From Komagataeibacter sucrofermentans DSM 15973 (lineage in GTDB: Bacteria; Pseudomonadota; Alphaproteobacteria; Acetobacterales; Acetobacteraceae), in the NCBI RefSeq assembly GCF_040581405.1, contig NZ_CP137157.1, forward strand, positions 2,540,001 through 2,604,000: a DNA stretch of 64,000 nt. Direction: 5' to 3'. The notes under the pieces are model-generated. The model was given only the letters and a program-made list of their open reading frames with translations, had not been told where the DNA came from and did no database searches. The translations under genes and the position numbers were made by a program. Within the stretch, counting starts at the first letter, position 1; each line of letters opens with the position of its first letter. Below, one piece after another: positions 1-7,851 of this stretch.

Positions 1-236
1 GCCGGCACTGAAGGGCGGAACATCTCGCCCACCTGCTGCTCGCGGGGGGTCATGGCCTTTTCCACCGTGAACACATGCTTCGCGCCATCAGCCGTGGTGA
101 TGGTGAGCGGCACGGTGGGCAGCGGGGCCTGCGCGTGGGTGGGTTCACCCGTTTCCTCCGCCGCCATGGCGGGAACGGACACTGCGGCCATGCATGCGGC
201 CAGGGCCAGCCACCGGCCCGCCTTGAAGGACATCAT
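1..236 (-). CDS. DUF192 family secreted protein, C-terminus beyond window
   Basis: The frame starts at one of two adjacent ATG codons (236 or 233), about 10 nt after an AGGAG ribosome-binding site, and runs off the left edge, so only about 78 residues are visible. Residues 1-29 form a signal peptide ending near PAMAAEE. From about residue 50 the pattern FTVEKAMTPREQQVGEMFR matches the start of the DUF192 domain, whose usual form is a VExA segment followed by GLMFR. Proteins of this family are small periplasmic or exported proteins of unknown biochemical role. The usual GLM triplet reads GEM here. Family assignment rests on this short motif. Confidence 0.75.
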   Translation of the reverse strand, partial: MMSFKAGRWLALAACMAAVSVPAMAAEETGEPTHAQAPLPTVPLTITTADGAKHVFTVEKAMTPREQQVGEMFRPSVP

Positions 237-271
237 AAGCAAATACTCTCCTGCACCCTTTAATCCATCCG

Positions 272-931
272 TCAGGTCAGGAAGGGGTTGCCCTTCCGCT
301 CCGCGCCGATTGTCGTTGCGGGACCATGACCGGGCAGGATCGTGACATCATCATCCAATGTAAGCAATTCCCGCCCGATCGCCTCAATCAGCTGCGCATG
401 GTCGCCATAGGGGAAATCGGTCCGCCCCACGCCGCCCCTGAACAGGGTATCGCCCACGAAGGCGAAGCGGGCAGCGGGATCATAAAAGATGACATGGCCC
501 GGCGTATGGCCGGGCACATGGCGCACCTCAAAGCTGTGGCCCAGGGCCTCGAGCTTTTCACCATGCCTTACAAAACGGTCGGGCTTTACGTTCTCCAGCC
601 CGGTCAGACCGAACAGGGCGGCCTGTTGGGGAATGGTTTCAAGCAGGGGCGCATCCGCCCGGTCCGGCCCCAGCACCGGCACGGGGGCGCCCTGCCGGGC
701 CGAGAGTTCGCGCCGCAGGGCATCCGCCCCGCCTGCGTGGTCGAGATGGCCGTGGGTAAGCCAGATGGCGTCAACCGTCAGGGCCTTGTCGGTCAGGAAT
801 GCCATGATGCGGGGCACGTCGCCACCGGGATCGACCACGACCGCATGATGCGTATCGGGGTTCCACAGGATCGAGCAGTTCTGCCCGAATGCGGTCACGG
901 GCACGACTTCGAGTGACAGGGGTGTTGGCAT
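272..931 (-). CDS. MBL-fold metallo-hydrolase (glyoxalase II-like)
   Basis: A 219-residue metallo-beta-lactamase-fold hydrolase. The metal-binding signature THGHLDHAGG lies at residues 59-68 (ligands H60, H62, D64, H65), followed by GHTPGHV, the FVGDTLF aspartate region and a late PGHG histidine. This size and order match the YcbL/GloB-like subgroup that hydrolyses thioesters such as S-lactoylglutathione; the substrate is inferred only. The ATG at 931 is preferred over an upstream TTG (952) because an AGGG sequence precedes it. It lies downstream of a terminator that ends the neighbouring minus-strand gene. Confidence 0.88.
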   Translation of the reverse strand: MPTPLSLEVVPVTAFGQNCSILWNPDTHHAVVVDPGGDVPRIMAFLTDKALTVDAIWLTHGHLDHAGGADALRRELSARQGAPVPVLGPDRADAPLLETIPQQAALFGLTGLENVKPDRFVRHGEKLEALGHSFEVRHVPGHTPGHVIFYDPAARFAFVGDTLFRGGVGRTDFPYGDHAQLIEAIGRELLTLDDDVTILPGHGPATTIGAERKGNPFLT

Positions 932-956
932 GATGGAAAGCCCTACAAACAAAAAA

Positions 957-982
957 TGCGCCCCACGTTACCGCAGGGCGCA
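957..982 (-). terminator. Rho-independent terminator after host-attachment-like gene
   Basis: On the minus strand a stem TGCGCCC / GGGGCGCA is followed directly by a run of six T (plus-strand A run 951-956). It sits 25 nt beyond the stop codon of the gene ending at 1007 and ahead of the MBL hydrolase gene. Confidence 0.8.
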
Positions 983-1006
983 CCGTTACTGAACCACGCA
1001 GGTGAC

Positions 1007-1387
1007 TCAGCTCTCCTTGGCGAGCGGCCAGCCGGTGGCCGGAATATCAAAATGCGGGGCCAGCTTGTTGTCCGGCGTGTTGGTCAGGTCATGCTCGAGA
1101 ACCTTCACCACCAGCGGGCGGGCTTCCACGTCCAGATGTTCGCGGATCTGGTGCATCACCTCGCCGGGGGCGGCAAGGGCGATGCCCGGTGCTTCCTTTG
1201 CGCGGACGGCCTTGTTCAGGAACTCGGCAATTACCTTGCCATAAGCACCGTTGCGCGGAGCGTCCATGCCCTTGGCGTCGTCACTCTTGAGGTGGGTGAT
1301 GGTGGCCAGGCCGTGTTCGCCATGCTTGAGAATGCGGGCGTGAATGCTATCGGCCACAACATACCAGACCGGATCGACATAGCTCAT
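1007..1387 (-). CDS. Host attachment protein family
   Basis: A 126-residue protein resembling the family named as required for attachment to host cells (PF10116 / baeRF-like). Supporting features are the opening YVVADSIHARIL, a central GKVIAEFLNKAV segment and the ending in which VVKVLEHDLTN precedes a short tail; the family is related to archaeal release factor domains. Three in-frame ATGs exist (1417, 1405, 1387). The last is chosen because GGAG stands 8 nt before it. No signal peptide is visible, so a cytoplasmic location is likely. The attachment role comes from the family name and is not shown by the sequence. Confidence 0.75.
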   Translation of the reverse strand: MSYVDPVWYVVADSIHARILKHGEHGLATITHLKSDDAKGMDAPRNGAYGKVIAEFLNKAVRAKEAPGIALAAPGEVMHQIREHLDVEARPLVVKVLEHDLTNTPDNKLAPHFDIPATGWPLAKES

Positions 1388-1410
1388 ATAAAATACTCCA
1401 TTCATGCATC

Positions 1411-1430
1411 GGGCCACCCAGTGGTGGCCC
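1411..1430. promoter_or_regulatory. Perfect 8-bp inverted repeat in divergent gap
   Basis: GGGCCACC, a 4-nt spacer (CAGT) and GGTGGCCC form a perfect palindrome 24 nt upstream of the chosen start of the host-attachment-like gene and 87 nt upstream of xdhC. The position suits an operator for one or both divergent genes, but no regulator can be named. Confidence 0.35.
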
Positions 1431-1516
1431 GCGTGTTGTCACACTACATGGGGTGTCCGGACATGCATGTCCAGCGGGTGACAGGCGCGCATGCGTGCTG
1501 ATAAAGTGAAGCTGCC

Positions 1517-2596
1517 ATGACAAAACTTTCTTCCACGCCCGATCCGCTGGACCTCCTGACCGAATGGGCCCGGGCGGGACTGCCCTGCGCCCTTGCCACC
1601 GTCACCTCCACCTGGGGCAGTTCCCCCCGGCCTGCGGGCAGCATGATGGCCGTGTGCGCGAATGGTCGCATCGAAGGCTCGGTCAGCGGTGGCTGCGTGG
1701 AAGGCGCCGTCATAGAAGAAGCCACCACCGTCATGCGCACCGGCAAACCGGCGGCCCTGTCCTATGGCGTATCAAGCGATGATGCCTGGGCGGTGGGGCT
1801 GGCCTGTGGCGGACTGCTTGATGTGTACGTGGCTGCGATCAGCACCCCCACCCACCCGCAGGGCACGCTGCCGCTCTCCATGCTGGAAACCGTGGCCGAA
1901 AAGCGCCGCGCCCGCGTGCCGGTCATCATGGCGACCGAGCTTGCCACCGGCGCGTGCCGTCTGCTGTATGATAATGTCGCGCCTGCTACGCCCACGGACC
2001 TCGAGGGCCGCCTCGCCGCCCGCGCACGCGAGGTTTTTGAAACCGGCCGCAGCCTGCGGCTTGAAGATGAAGCGGGGCAGGCCATATGGTTCCTGCACCT
2101 CGTGCCCATGCCGCCACGCCTGTTGATCGTGGGCGCGGTACATATTGCGCAGGTGCTCGCCCCCATGGCGCAGAGCACCGGCTTTTCGGTCACGGTCATT
2201 GACCCGCGCACGCAACTGGCCACGCCGGAGCGCTTTCCCGGCATCACGCTGGACACCGACTGGCCTGATGAAGCCCTTGAGCGGCTGGGCATCGATAACC
2301 AGACCGCCATCGTCACCCTGACGCATGACACCAAGCTCGATGACCCGACGCTGCAATACACCCTGGGCAGCGAGGCTTTCTATATCGGTGCGCTGGGATC
2401 GCGCAAAACGCAGGCCTCCCGCGTGGCGCGGCTGCATGAGAGCGGCTTTGCCGCTGACCAGATCGCGCGCATCCACGGCCCCGTAGGGCTGGCCATTGGC
2501 GCGGTGGGGGCGGCGGAAATCGCGCTCTCGATCCTGGCCGAGATCGTGGCCGTGCGGCACAACAAGCCACTGGGGCGGGTATCGGGCTGGGCGTGA
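1517..2596 (+). CDS. xdhC: XdhC/CoxI family molybdoenzyme maturation protein
   Basis: A 359-residue protein with the two XdhC parts: an N-terminal XdhC_CoxI domain (about residues 10-80, with TWGSSPRPAGSMM and SVSGGCVEG) and a C-terminal Rossmann-like domain (about 190-340, LLIVGAVHIAQVLAP, then FYIGALGSRKT). XdhC proteins bind molybdenum cofactor and aid its sulfuration and delivery to xanthine dehydrogenase-family enzymes. The stop overlaps the GTG start of the next gene by 4 nt (GTGA), so the two are translationally coupled. No molybdoenzyme subunits occur nearby. Confidence 0.93.
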   Translation: MTKLSSTPDPLDLLTEWARAGLPCALATVTSTWGSSPRPAGSMMAVCANGRIEGSVSGGCVEGAVIEEATTVMRTGKPAALSYGVSSDDAWAVGLACGGLLDVYVAAISTPTHPQGTLPLSMLETVAEKRRARVPVIMATELATGACRLLYDNVAPATPTDLEGRLAARAREVFETGRSLRLEDEAGQAIWFLHLVPMPPRLLIVGAVHIAQVLAPMAQSTGFSVTVIDPRTQLATPERFPGITLDTDWPDEALERLGIDNQTAIVTLTHDTKLDDPTLQYTLGSEAFYIGALGSRKTQASRVARLHESGFAADQIARIHGPVGLAIGAVGAAEIALSILAEIVAVRHNKPLGRVSGWA

Positions 2597-3663
2597 CAGC
2601 CGCGCCCGGGCGCATCGCCGCCATCGTGCTGGCGGGGGGCGCCTCGAGCCGCACGGCGCCCGCCCACAAGCTGCTTGCCCCCGATGCCACCGGCCTGCCC
2701 ATGATTGCCCGCACCCTGCGCGCGGTCACGGCCAGCCGGGCCGACCCCGTTGTGGTCGTGCTGGGCCACCGGGCCGCCGAGATCCGGCAGGCGGCATTAC
2801 AGGGGCTGCGACCGGACCGACGACCCCATTTCATTAGCGCGCCCGACCATACGCATGGCCTGTCACGCACGCTGGCCGCAGGCGTGCAGGCGGCCATGGA
2901 TGACCCCACCATAACAGGCGCGCTGATCTGCCTCGGTGATATGCCGCTGGTCGGCACCGCCCTGCTTGATGCCATGATGGCTACTTTCCACACCCATCCC
3001 GGCTGCCCCGGCGTGCTGGCCACGCATGAAGGCAGGCGCGGCAACCCGGTGCTGTGGAGCCGCGCCCTCTTTACTGCCCTGATGGCGGGCGAAGGCGATA
3101 GCGGGGCCCGCCACCTGCTGGCGCAGCATGCCCCCGCCATGCCCCGCGTCGCGGCCGGCGCGGAAATTGCAGCGGATTTTGATACCCCGGAACGACTGAG
3201 CGAATTCAGCCGCCTTTTCGGGGGGGAGTTGACCTCAGCCCGGGCCAGCGCGAAGAGGGAAGGCAGCGCATGTGGCGCGCCGCATGCCAACCAACCAACC
3301 AGGATCCATAACATGAGCAAGATCATTCGCACCGAGCCCAACCCCATCCTGTCCAAGGTGGTGGAGTATCATGGCTTCCTGTTCACGCAGGGATTCGTGG
3401 CGAGCGACCTGTCCGCCGACATCACGGCCCAGACCAAGGACGTGCTGGCCCAGATCGATGAAGCACTGGAACTGCATGGCACCGACAACACCCGCCTGCT
3501 GCAGGCCCAGATCTGGCTGAAGGACATCAACGACCGTGATGCGCTGAATGCCGTGTGGGGCCCCTGGCTGCCCAAGGGCGGCGCACCGGCCCGCGCCTGT
3601 GTCGAGGCCAAGATGGCGCACCCGGACGTGCTGGTCGAAATCATGATCATCGCGACCAAATAA
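2593..3663 (+). CDS. MocA-like nucleotidyltransferase reading in frame into RidA
   Basis: One open frame of 356 codons. Residues about 1-210 are a MobA/MocA-type NTP transferase (AAIVLAGGASSR at 8-19, a later ICLGDMPL metal site, and RGNPVLW), the family that adds CMP or GMP to molybdenum cofactor. MocA makes the cytosine dinucleotide form used by xanthine dehydrogenase-type enzymes, which fits the preceding xdhC. Residues 241-356 are a complete RidA protein. The join contains a run of seven G (3220-3226). With one G fewer, the frame would end at once in TGA after about 212 residues, the normal length for a stand-alone transferase. The fusion may therefore be real, slippage-controlled or a sequence error. 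Confidence 0.8.
   Translation: MTAAPGRIAAIVLAGGASSRTAPAHKLLAPDATGLPMIARTLRAVTASRADPVVVVLGHRAAEIRQAALQGLRPDRRPHFISAPDHTHGLSRTLAAGVQAAMDDPTITGALICLGDMPLVGTALLDAMMATFHTHPGCPGVLATHEGRRGNPVLWSRALFTALMAGEGDSGARHLLAQHAPAMPRVAAGAEIAADFDTPERLSEFSRLFGGELTSARASAKREGSACGAPHANQPTRIHNMSKIIRTEPNPILSKVVEYHGFLFTQGFVASDLSADITAQTKDVLAQIDEALELHGTDNTRLLQAQIWLKDINDRDALNAVWGPWLPKGGAPARACVEAKMAHPDVLVEIMIIATK
3313..3663 (+). CDS. RidA family protein (internal start within the longer frame)
   Basis: From the ATG at 3313, preceded by AGGA with an 8-nt spacer, a 116-residue protein can be made separately from the upstream transferase. It is full length for the RidA/YjgF family, with FLFTQGFVASD, a central AQIWLKDIND and the ARACVEAKMA segment that carries the substrate-binding arginine. 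RidA enzymes hydrolyse reactive enamine/imine intermediates to ketoacids and ammonia. Its own ribosome-binding site suggests a separate cistron, whatever the state of the upstream G7 tract. Confidence 0.7.
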   Translation: MSKIIRTEPNPILSKVVEYHGFLFTQGFVASDLSADITAQTKDVLAQIDEALELHGTDNTRLLQAQIWLKDINDRDALNAVWGPWLPKGGAPARACVEAKMAHPDVLVEIMIIATK

Positions 3664-3674
3664 GACCTCGGGGC

Positions 3675-3724
3675 AGCGGGAAAGGCACCTGTGAAACATG
3701 TCACATTTTTGCAACTTTCCCGCT
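3675..3724. promoter_or_regulatory. Nested palindromes with CRP-type site
   Basis: An outer inverted repeat AGCGGGAAAG (3675-3684) / CTTTCCCGCT (3715-3724) encloses TGTGA-AACATG-TCACA (3690-3705), a perfect match to the Crp half-sites with 6-bp spacing. It lies just after the RidA stop and about 280 bp before the CHAP gene. The outer arms could form a terminator stem; the inner palindrome could bind a CRP/FNR-family protein. Confidence 0.45.
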
Positions 3725-3856
3725 TTCCCAGAATCATTCTACTTCTGTTCTCCTCGCTGAAATCCTTGGAATAAGCGGCAGAAAATCAGGGCATAAATAG
3801 TCCGAATAAAGAATATATTCCTATTTTTTAATTCTGAACGTGTTTTTGGAGGAAAT

Positions 3857-3925
3857 ATGCAATTGTGCTCTTCATCCTCCACAGCGCAGGCTTGTCAGAC
3901 TTGCAATGGGCTTGCTACTCGATGA
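3857..3925 (+). CDS. Possible 22-residue peptide with strong ribosome-binding site
   Basis: An ATG preceded by GGAGG with a 4-nt spacer opens a 22-codon frame rich in serine, with three cysteines (LC, AC, TC), closed by TGA 59 nt before the CHAP gene start. It could be a leader peptide for that gene. There is no homology support, and a short frame with a chance Shine-Dalgarno sequence is possible. The rest of the 3664-3984 gap is AT-rich near 3770-3850, consistent with a promoter, and holds no other gene. Confidence 0.3.
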   Translation: MQLCSSSSTAQACQTCNGLATR

Positions 3926-3984
3926 ACGCGATGTGAGCGGATCATTTTGAGAATCACCCGGATGGGGTGGAGAGATTGCGAAAA

Positions 3985-4752
3985 ATGCGGATCAGAAACA
4001 TGAAGCGTGGCGTCCTGCTTTCCGTTCTTACGGCCACTTTCGGATTCATGTTTTCTGAACAGGGCAAGGCCCATACCGTTCGGCATGTCAGCCATGTGCA
4101 CCCTGTCGCTGCGCACACGACCTCTTCCAGCCACGCGTCAGTCCATCATGTGGCCTATCATGGCACCCATACCCATGAGCGCGGGCATGTGATCCAGTGC
4201 GTGGCCTTCGCCAAATCCGCATCCGATGTCGAGATTCGCGGCAACGCGGTAGACTGGTGGTATAAGGCCGCAGGCCGTTACGCGCGCGGCAGCGCACCGG
4301 AGGAAGGCAGCGTGCTCAACTTCCGTGGCACGCGCCGCATGCCGCTTGGCCATGTGGCCGTGGTGCGCCAGGTGGTCAACAACCGCACCATCGTCATTGA
4401 CCAGTCGCACTGGGGCCAGCGCGGCATCAGCCGCGATGTACCGGTCATCGATGTTTCCCCCAACAATGACTGGTCCGCCGTGCGCGTGGCGCTTAACAGC
4501 CGCAACGGCGCTTTTGGCAGCATTTACCCCACCTACGGCTTCATCTACGCCCGGCCTGATACCACCTCGCACATGATGCTGAGCACCTATCAGAATGCCA
4601 TGCGCAACCCTGCCGTCATGGCGCAGGCGCGCACCACCACCACCGCCCGCCACAACGGCACGGAAGTGGCGGAAGCGCCCGAGGGCATTGCGGGGCGTGC
4701 GTCCTCGTCCCTCGCCTATACGGATGATGCGCCCAACCGCTCCCTGCGCTAA
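3985..4752 (+). CDS. Secreted CHAP-domain protein
   Basis: A 255-residue protein with a basic, hydrophobic N-terminus (MRIRNMKRG, then VLLSVLTATFGFMF) that reads as a signal peptide. A His-rich linker follows, then a CHAP-type cysteine peptidase/amidase core: catalytic Cys in VIQCVAFAKSAS, catalytic His in LGHVAVVRQV, and a later VIDQSHW. CHAP enzymes cut peptidoglycan cross-links or stem peptides, so a role in cell-wall turnover is likely. A GTG at 3967 and an ATG at 4000 are alternative starts; the choice is uncertain because the nearest GGAG is 12 nt upstream. Confidence 0.82.
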   Translation: MRIRNMKRGVLLSVLTATFGFMFSEQGKAHTVRHVSHVHPVAAHTTSSSHASVHHVAYHGTHTHERGHVIQCVAFAKSASDVEIRGNAVDWWYKAAGRYARGSAPEEGSVLNFRGTRRMPLGHVAVVRQVVNNRTIVIDQSHWGQRGISRDVPVIDVSPNNDWSAVRVALNSRNGAFGSIYPTYGFIYARPDTTSHMMLSTYQNAMRNPAVMAQARTTTTARHNGTEVAEAPEGIAGRASSSLAYTDDAPNRSLR

Positions 4753-4865
4753 AAAAGCACGCGCGGCGCCAGACCTCTCCCCGGAAAGTGTCTGGCAACG
4801 CTGTTTTCAGGAAATTCGAGACAATACCGCCTTATGAAAAGGCGCTACAGCAGCCCGAGCGGCCT

Positions 4866-5327
4866 TCAGTCAGGGCGGCCCGCCCGGTGATAGGGATGCC
4901 CGGCTGAAATGGCGCGGGCGCGATAAAGCTGCTCGGCCAGCATGCCGCGCACCAACATGTGCGGCCACGTCATCTTGCCAAGCGAGAGCGTATGGTCTGC
5001 ACGCTGCACAACCGGGCCATCGAGCCCTTCCGCCCCACCAATGACAAAACATAGCGGCCGTGGTGTCTCGATCCACTGTTCCACCGCACGGGAGAAGGCC
5101 ACGCTGTCATAGGTGCGGCCGCCTTCGTCCATAGCCACGACAATGGCGCGATCAGGCAGGGCCGCCAGAATCGCCTGCCCTTCCCTGCGCTTGATCTCGT
5201 TGGGCGCGCCGCGCCCTTCAGGCAGTTCAACCAGCTTGATGCGGGGCGAAAGCCGGGTGGCATAACGCTCGAACAGGTCGCGCTCCACCCGGTCCTTCAT
5301 GCGGCCCACGGCAATCAGGTGAAACAA
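4866..5327 (-). CDS. rlmH: 23S rRNA pseudouridine-1915 N3-methyltransferase RlmH
   Basis: 153 residues, the normal RlmH length. The SPOUT knot motifs are present: [15 protein letters not shown] binds S-adenosylmethionine, and the C-terminal [23 protein letters not shown] is almost invariant in the family. The enzyme methylates pseudouridine 1915 in helix 69 of 23S rRNA on assembled ribosomes. It follows rsfS on the same strand with a 3-nt gap, the usual rsfS-rlmH pairing. Confidence 0.96.
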   Translation of the reverse strand: MFHLIAVGRMKDRVERDLFERYATRLSPRIKLVELPEGRGAPNEIKRREGQAILAALPDRAIVVAMDEGGRTYDSVAFSRAVEQWIETPRPLCFVIGGAEGLDGPVVQRADHTLSLGKMTWPHMLVRGMLAEQLYRARAISAGHPYHRAGRPD

Positions 5328-5330
5328 GGC

Positions 5331-5864
5331 TTACGCAACCGGGCCTGCGGGCGCCTCCGGCGGCACGTCGAGGTCATCGCCCCACATGCGCTCCAGCCCA
5401 TAAAGCGCGCGGGCTTCGGCCTTGAACAGATGCACCACGATATCACCGGCATCAAGCAGCACCCAGTCGGAGCCGGTAGCCCCTTCCGTGCGCACGCGCT
5501 TGAGCCCGGCCTCGCCCAGCTTGCGCTCGATATGCGCGGCCATGGCGGCAATCTGCCGGTCGGCCAGGCCGGTGGCGATCACCATGCGATCGGCAAAGGA
5601 AGCGCGGCCCGTCAGGTCGATCACCACGATATCCTCAGCCTTGTCATCTTCCAGGCTGGTGGTGATGATCTCCAGAAACTGTTCCACGCGCGGGTCGGGC
5701 TCGCGCGCTTCGGCGCGGGCAGGGCCTGCCACGGCGGCCTTCTTGCGCGGCGTGCCCGGCACCTGCACGGCACTGCCCAGTGAACCCGTGACGGCACGCG
5801 GCGCGGCATGGGGGCTGCCGGTACGGCGCTTGGCGCCACTCTCGGCTATAGGCTTTCTGGTTAT
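5331..5864 (-). CDS. rsfS: Ribosome silencing factor RsfS
   Basis: The conserved RsfS domain covers the C-terminal 110 residues or so (EQFLEIITTSLEDDKAEDIVVIDL, here starting near 5688, then ADRMVIATGLADRQIAAMA and DWVLLDAGDIVVHLF). RsfS binds ribosomal protein L14 and blocks subunit joining in starvation. It also has a low-complexity N-terminal extension. The open frame reaches back to an ATG at 5972 inside nadD. No ATG, GTG or TTG lies just after the nadD stop, but an ATA at 5864 stands 8 nt after GGGAG and 5 nt past that stop. That ATA is taken as the probable start; a GTG inside the extension is the main alternative. Confidence 0.85.
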   Translation of the reverse strand: MTRKPIAESGAKRRTGSPHAAPRAVTGSLGSAVQVPGTPRKKAAVAGPARAEAREPDPRVEQFLEIITTSLEDDKAEDIVVIDLTGRASFADRMVIATGLADRQIAAMAAHIERKLGEAGLKRVRTEGATGSDWVLLDAGDIVVHLFKAEARALYGLERMWGDDLDVPPEAPAGPVA

Positions 5865-5869
5865 GGCTG

Positions 5870-6502
5870 TTACTCCCGTCGGCGGCCATGCGCGGCCTGC
5901 GATGCACGTATTTCTGTAGCTGATATAGCGTTCTGCGGCGCGGGAAGAAAGACCCATGCGGGCGGCATGCATGTAGCCAGTGTTCCCGCCCTGCGCGCAG
6001 GCAGCCGCCAGCGTGCAAGCCTGCGCGCAATCTGCCCGTGCAATGCGGCAGGATTATAGCCCGGGCGCGGCAATACGGCAAAGGGCACCATATGCACGAT
6101 ATCGCGCCACCGCCGCCACCGGTTCATCTGCGCCAGCCCGTCCGCCCCCATCAGCCACACAAAGCGCACATGCGGGAAAAGGCGCTTCAGCCGCGCCAGC
6201 GTATCGACCGTATAACGGGTACCGATGCGGCTTTCGATATCGGTGGCCACCAGTCGCCTACCCGCCACGCCGTGAATGCGCGCCCGCACCCCCGCCAGTC
6301 GCTGCGCCAGCGGGGCCATGCCCGCTACCGGCTTGAGCGGATTGCCAGGCGAGACAAGGAACCAGACCTGATCCAGCCCCAGTTGCCGCAATGCCCGCCA
6401 GGCAAGCTGCACATGGCCTTCATGCACCGGGTTGAACGAACCACCAAGCAGGCCCACGCACAGGCGCCGCCCATCCCCATGGGTCGGGATCACAGGCGCC
6501 AT
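5870..6502 (-). CDS. nadD: Nicotinate-nucleotide adenylyltransferase
   Basis: Transfers AMP from ATP to nicotinate mononucleotide, making deamido-NAD, the penultimate step of NAD synthesis; the NAD synthase that finishes the pathway is encoded at 31020. The nucleotidyltransferase signature GLLGGSFNPVHEGH is near the N-terminus, and the second ATP-binding motif, ISATEIR, is near the C-terminus. Total length is about 210 residues, normal for the family. A GTG at 6514 is an alternative start. It lies between proA and rsfS on the same strand; nadD-rsfS-rlmH is a common arrangement. Confidence 0.95.
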   Translation of the reverse strand: MAPVIPTHGDGRRLCVGLLGGSFNPVHEGHVQLAWRALRQLGLDQVWFLVSPGNPLKPVAGMAPLAQRLAGVRARIHGVAGRRLVATDIESRIGTRYTVDTLARLKRLFPHVRFVWLMGADGLAQMNRWRRWRDIVHMVPFAVLPRPGYNPAALHGQIARRLARWRLPARRAGTLATCMPPAWVFLPAPQNAISATEIRASQAAHGRRRE

Positions 6503-6521
6503 GCCACCGTGCACAGCCAGA

Positions 6522-7805
6522 TCAGGGCCTGACCTGCCCCGTGCCGATCACCTCGTAGCGGAAGGTGGTGAGCTGCTCGAGCCCGACCGGGCCACGGGCA
6601 TGGAACCGCCCGGTGGCAATGCCGATCTCGGCCCCAAAGCCGAACTCGCCGCCATCACAGAACTGGGTGGAGGCATTCCACATCACCACCGCGCTATCCG
6701 TGCCGTTGAGGAAGGTGGTGGCCGCCTGCGCATCTTCCGTCACGATGGCTTCAGTATGGGCGCTGCCATAGCGGGCGATATGGACCAGCGCATCTTCCAC
6801 GCCATCCACCACGCCCACTGAAAGCACGGCATCAAGCCATTCGGTGGCGAAATCCGCATCGGTGGCGGCGGGCAGGTCGGGAATGATCTCGCGCGCGCGC
6901 TCGTCGGCGCGGAAGGTGCAGCCACGGGTGGCCAGATCCTCGATCAGGCCGGGTAGTATCCTGGGCGCAATGGCCTGATCGACCAGCAGCGTTTCAGTCG
7001 CGCCACAGATGCCGGGGCGGCGCAGCTTGGCGTTGAGCACGATGCGCCGCGCCATTTCCAGATCAGCCGCCGCGTGCACATAGGTGTGGCAAAGCCCTTC
7101 GGCATGGGCCAGCACCGGCACGCGGGCCTCGGCACAGACGCGCTCGACAAGCGACTTGCCACCACGGGGAATGATGAGGTCGATCAGCCCGGCCGCACCG
7201 AGCATGGCGGCCACATGGGCACGATCAGCATCGGGCGGGATCTGCACACATTCAACCGGCAGGGCCGCCGCTTTCAGCCCCGCCTGCATGGCTGCATGGA
7301 TCACGCGCGCGCTGTTCAGGCTGTCCGACCCGCCGCGCAGGATCACGGCATTGCCGGACTTGATGCACAGCGCCGCCGCATCCGCGCCCACATTGGGGCG
7401 GCTTTCATAAATCATGCCGATCACGCCCACGGGCGTTGCCACCCGGCGGATGCGCAGGCCGTTGGGCCGGTCCCACTCCGCCATGACGTGGCCCACAGGA
7501 TCCGGCAGGGCGGCAATCTGTTCAAGCCCCTGCGCCATGGCCTCGACCCGCTCGGGGTTGAGTATCAGCCGGTCACGAAAGGCTGCGGCCCCGGCAAATG
7601 CCGCCACGTCACGCGCATTGGCCGCTAGCAGTTCCGGCTGGGCGGCGCGCAGGGCCATGGCGGCGGCAGTCAGGGCTTTATTACGGGTTTCGGTCGTGCT
7701 GCGGGCCAGCACGCGGGCCGCCGCGCGGGCGGCAAGCGCCATGGTGCGGATCACGTCCGGCTGCGGTGCGTCAGCCCGCGTGGGGGTTGCAACAGCCTGG
7801 TCCAT
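6522..7805 (-). CDS. proA: Glutamate-5-semialdehyde dehydrogenase (gamma-glutamyl phosphate reductase)
   Basis: 427 residues, full length. It reduces gamma-glutamyl phosphate to glutamate semialdehyde with NADPH in proline synthesis. The aldehyde-dehydrogenase-like fold shows the cofactor region [14 protein letters not shown], a substrate segment [13 protein letters not shown] and the catalytic cysteine in [13 protein letters not shown]. The final step of the pathway, ProC, is encoded at 18099; no proB is in the window. It lies a few bases upstream of nadD, so co-transcription is likely. Confidence 0.96.
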   Translation of the reverse strand: MDQAVATPTRADAPQPDVIRTMALAARAAARVLARSTTETRNKALTAAAMALRAAQPELLAANARDVAAFAGAAAFRDRLILNPERVEAMAQGLEQIAALPDPVGHVMAEWDRPNGLRIRRVATPVGVIGMIYESRPNVGADAAALCIKSGNAVILRGGSDSLNSARVIHAAMQAGLKAAALPVECVQIPPDADRAHVAAMLGAAGLIDLIIPRGGKSLVERVCAEARVPVLAHAEGLCHTYVHAAADLEMARRIVLNAKLRRPGICGATETLLVDQAIAPRILPGLIEDLATRGCTFRADERAREIIPDLPAATDADFATEWLDAVLSVGVVDGVEDALVHIARYGSAHTEAIVTEDAQAATTFLNGTDSAVVMWNASTQFCDGGEFGFGAEIGIATGRFHARGPVGLEQLTTFRYEVIGTGQVRP

Positions 7806-7851
7806 GATCCGTAACTCCCTGATCTATCCCTGAACGGGCACCGCGCCCGTA

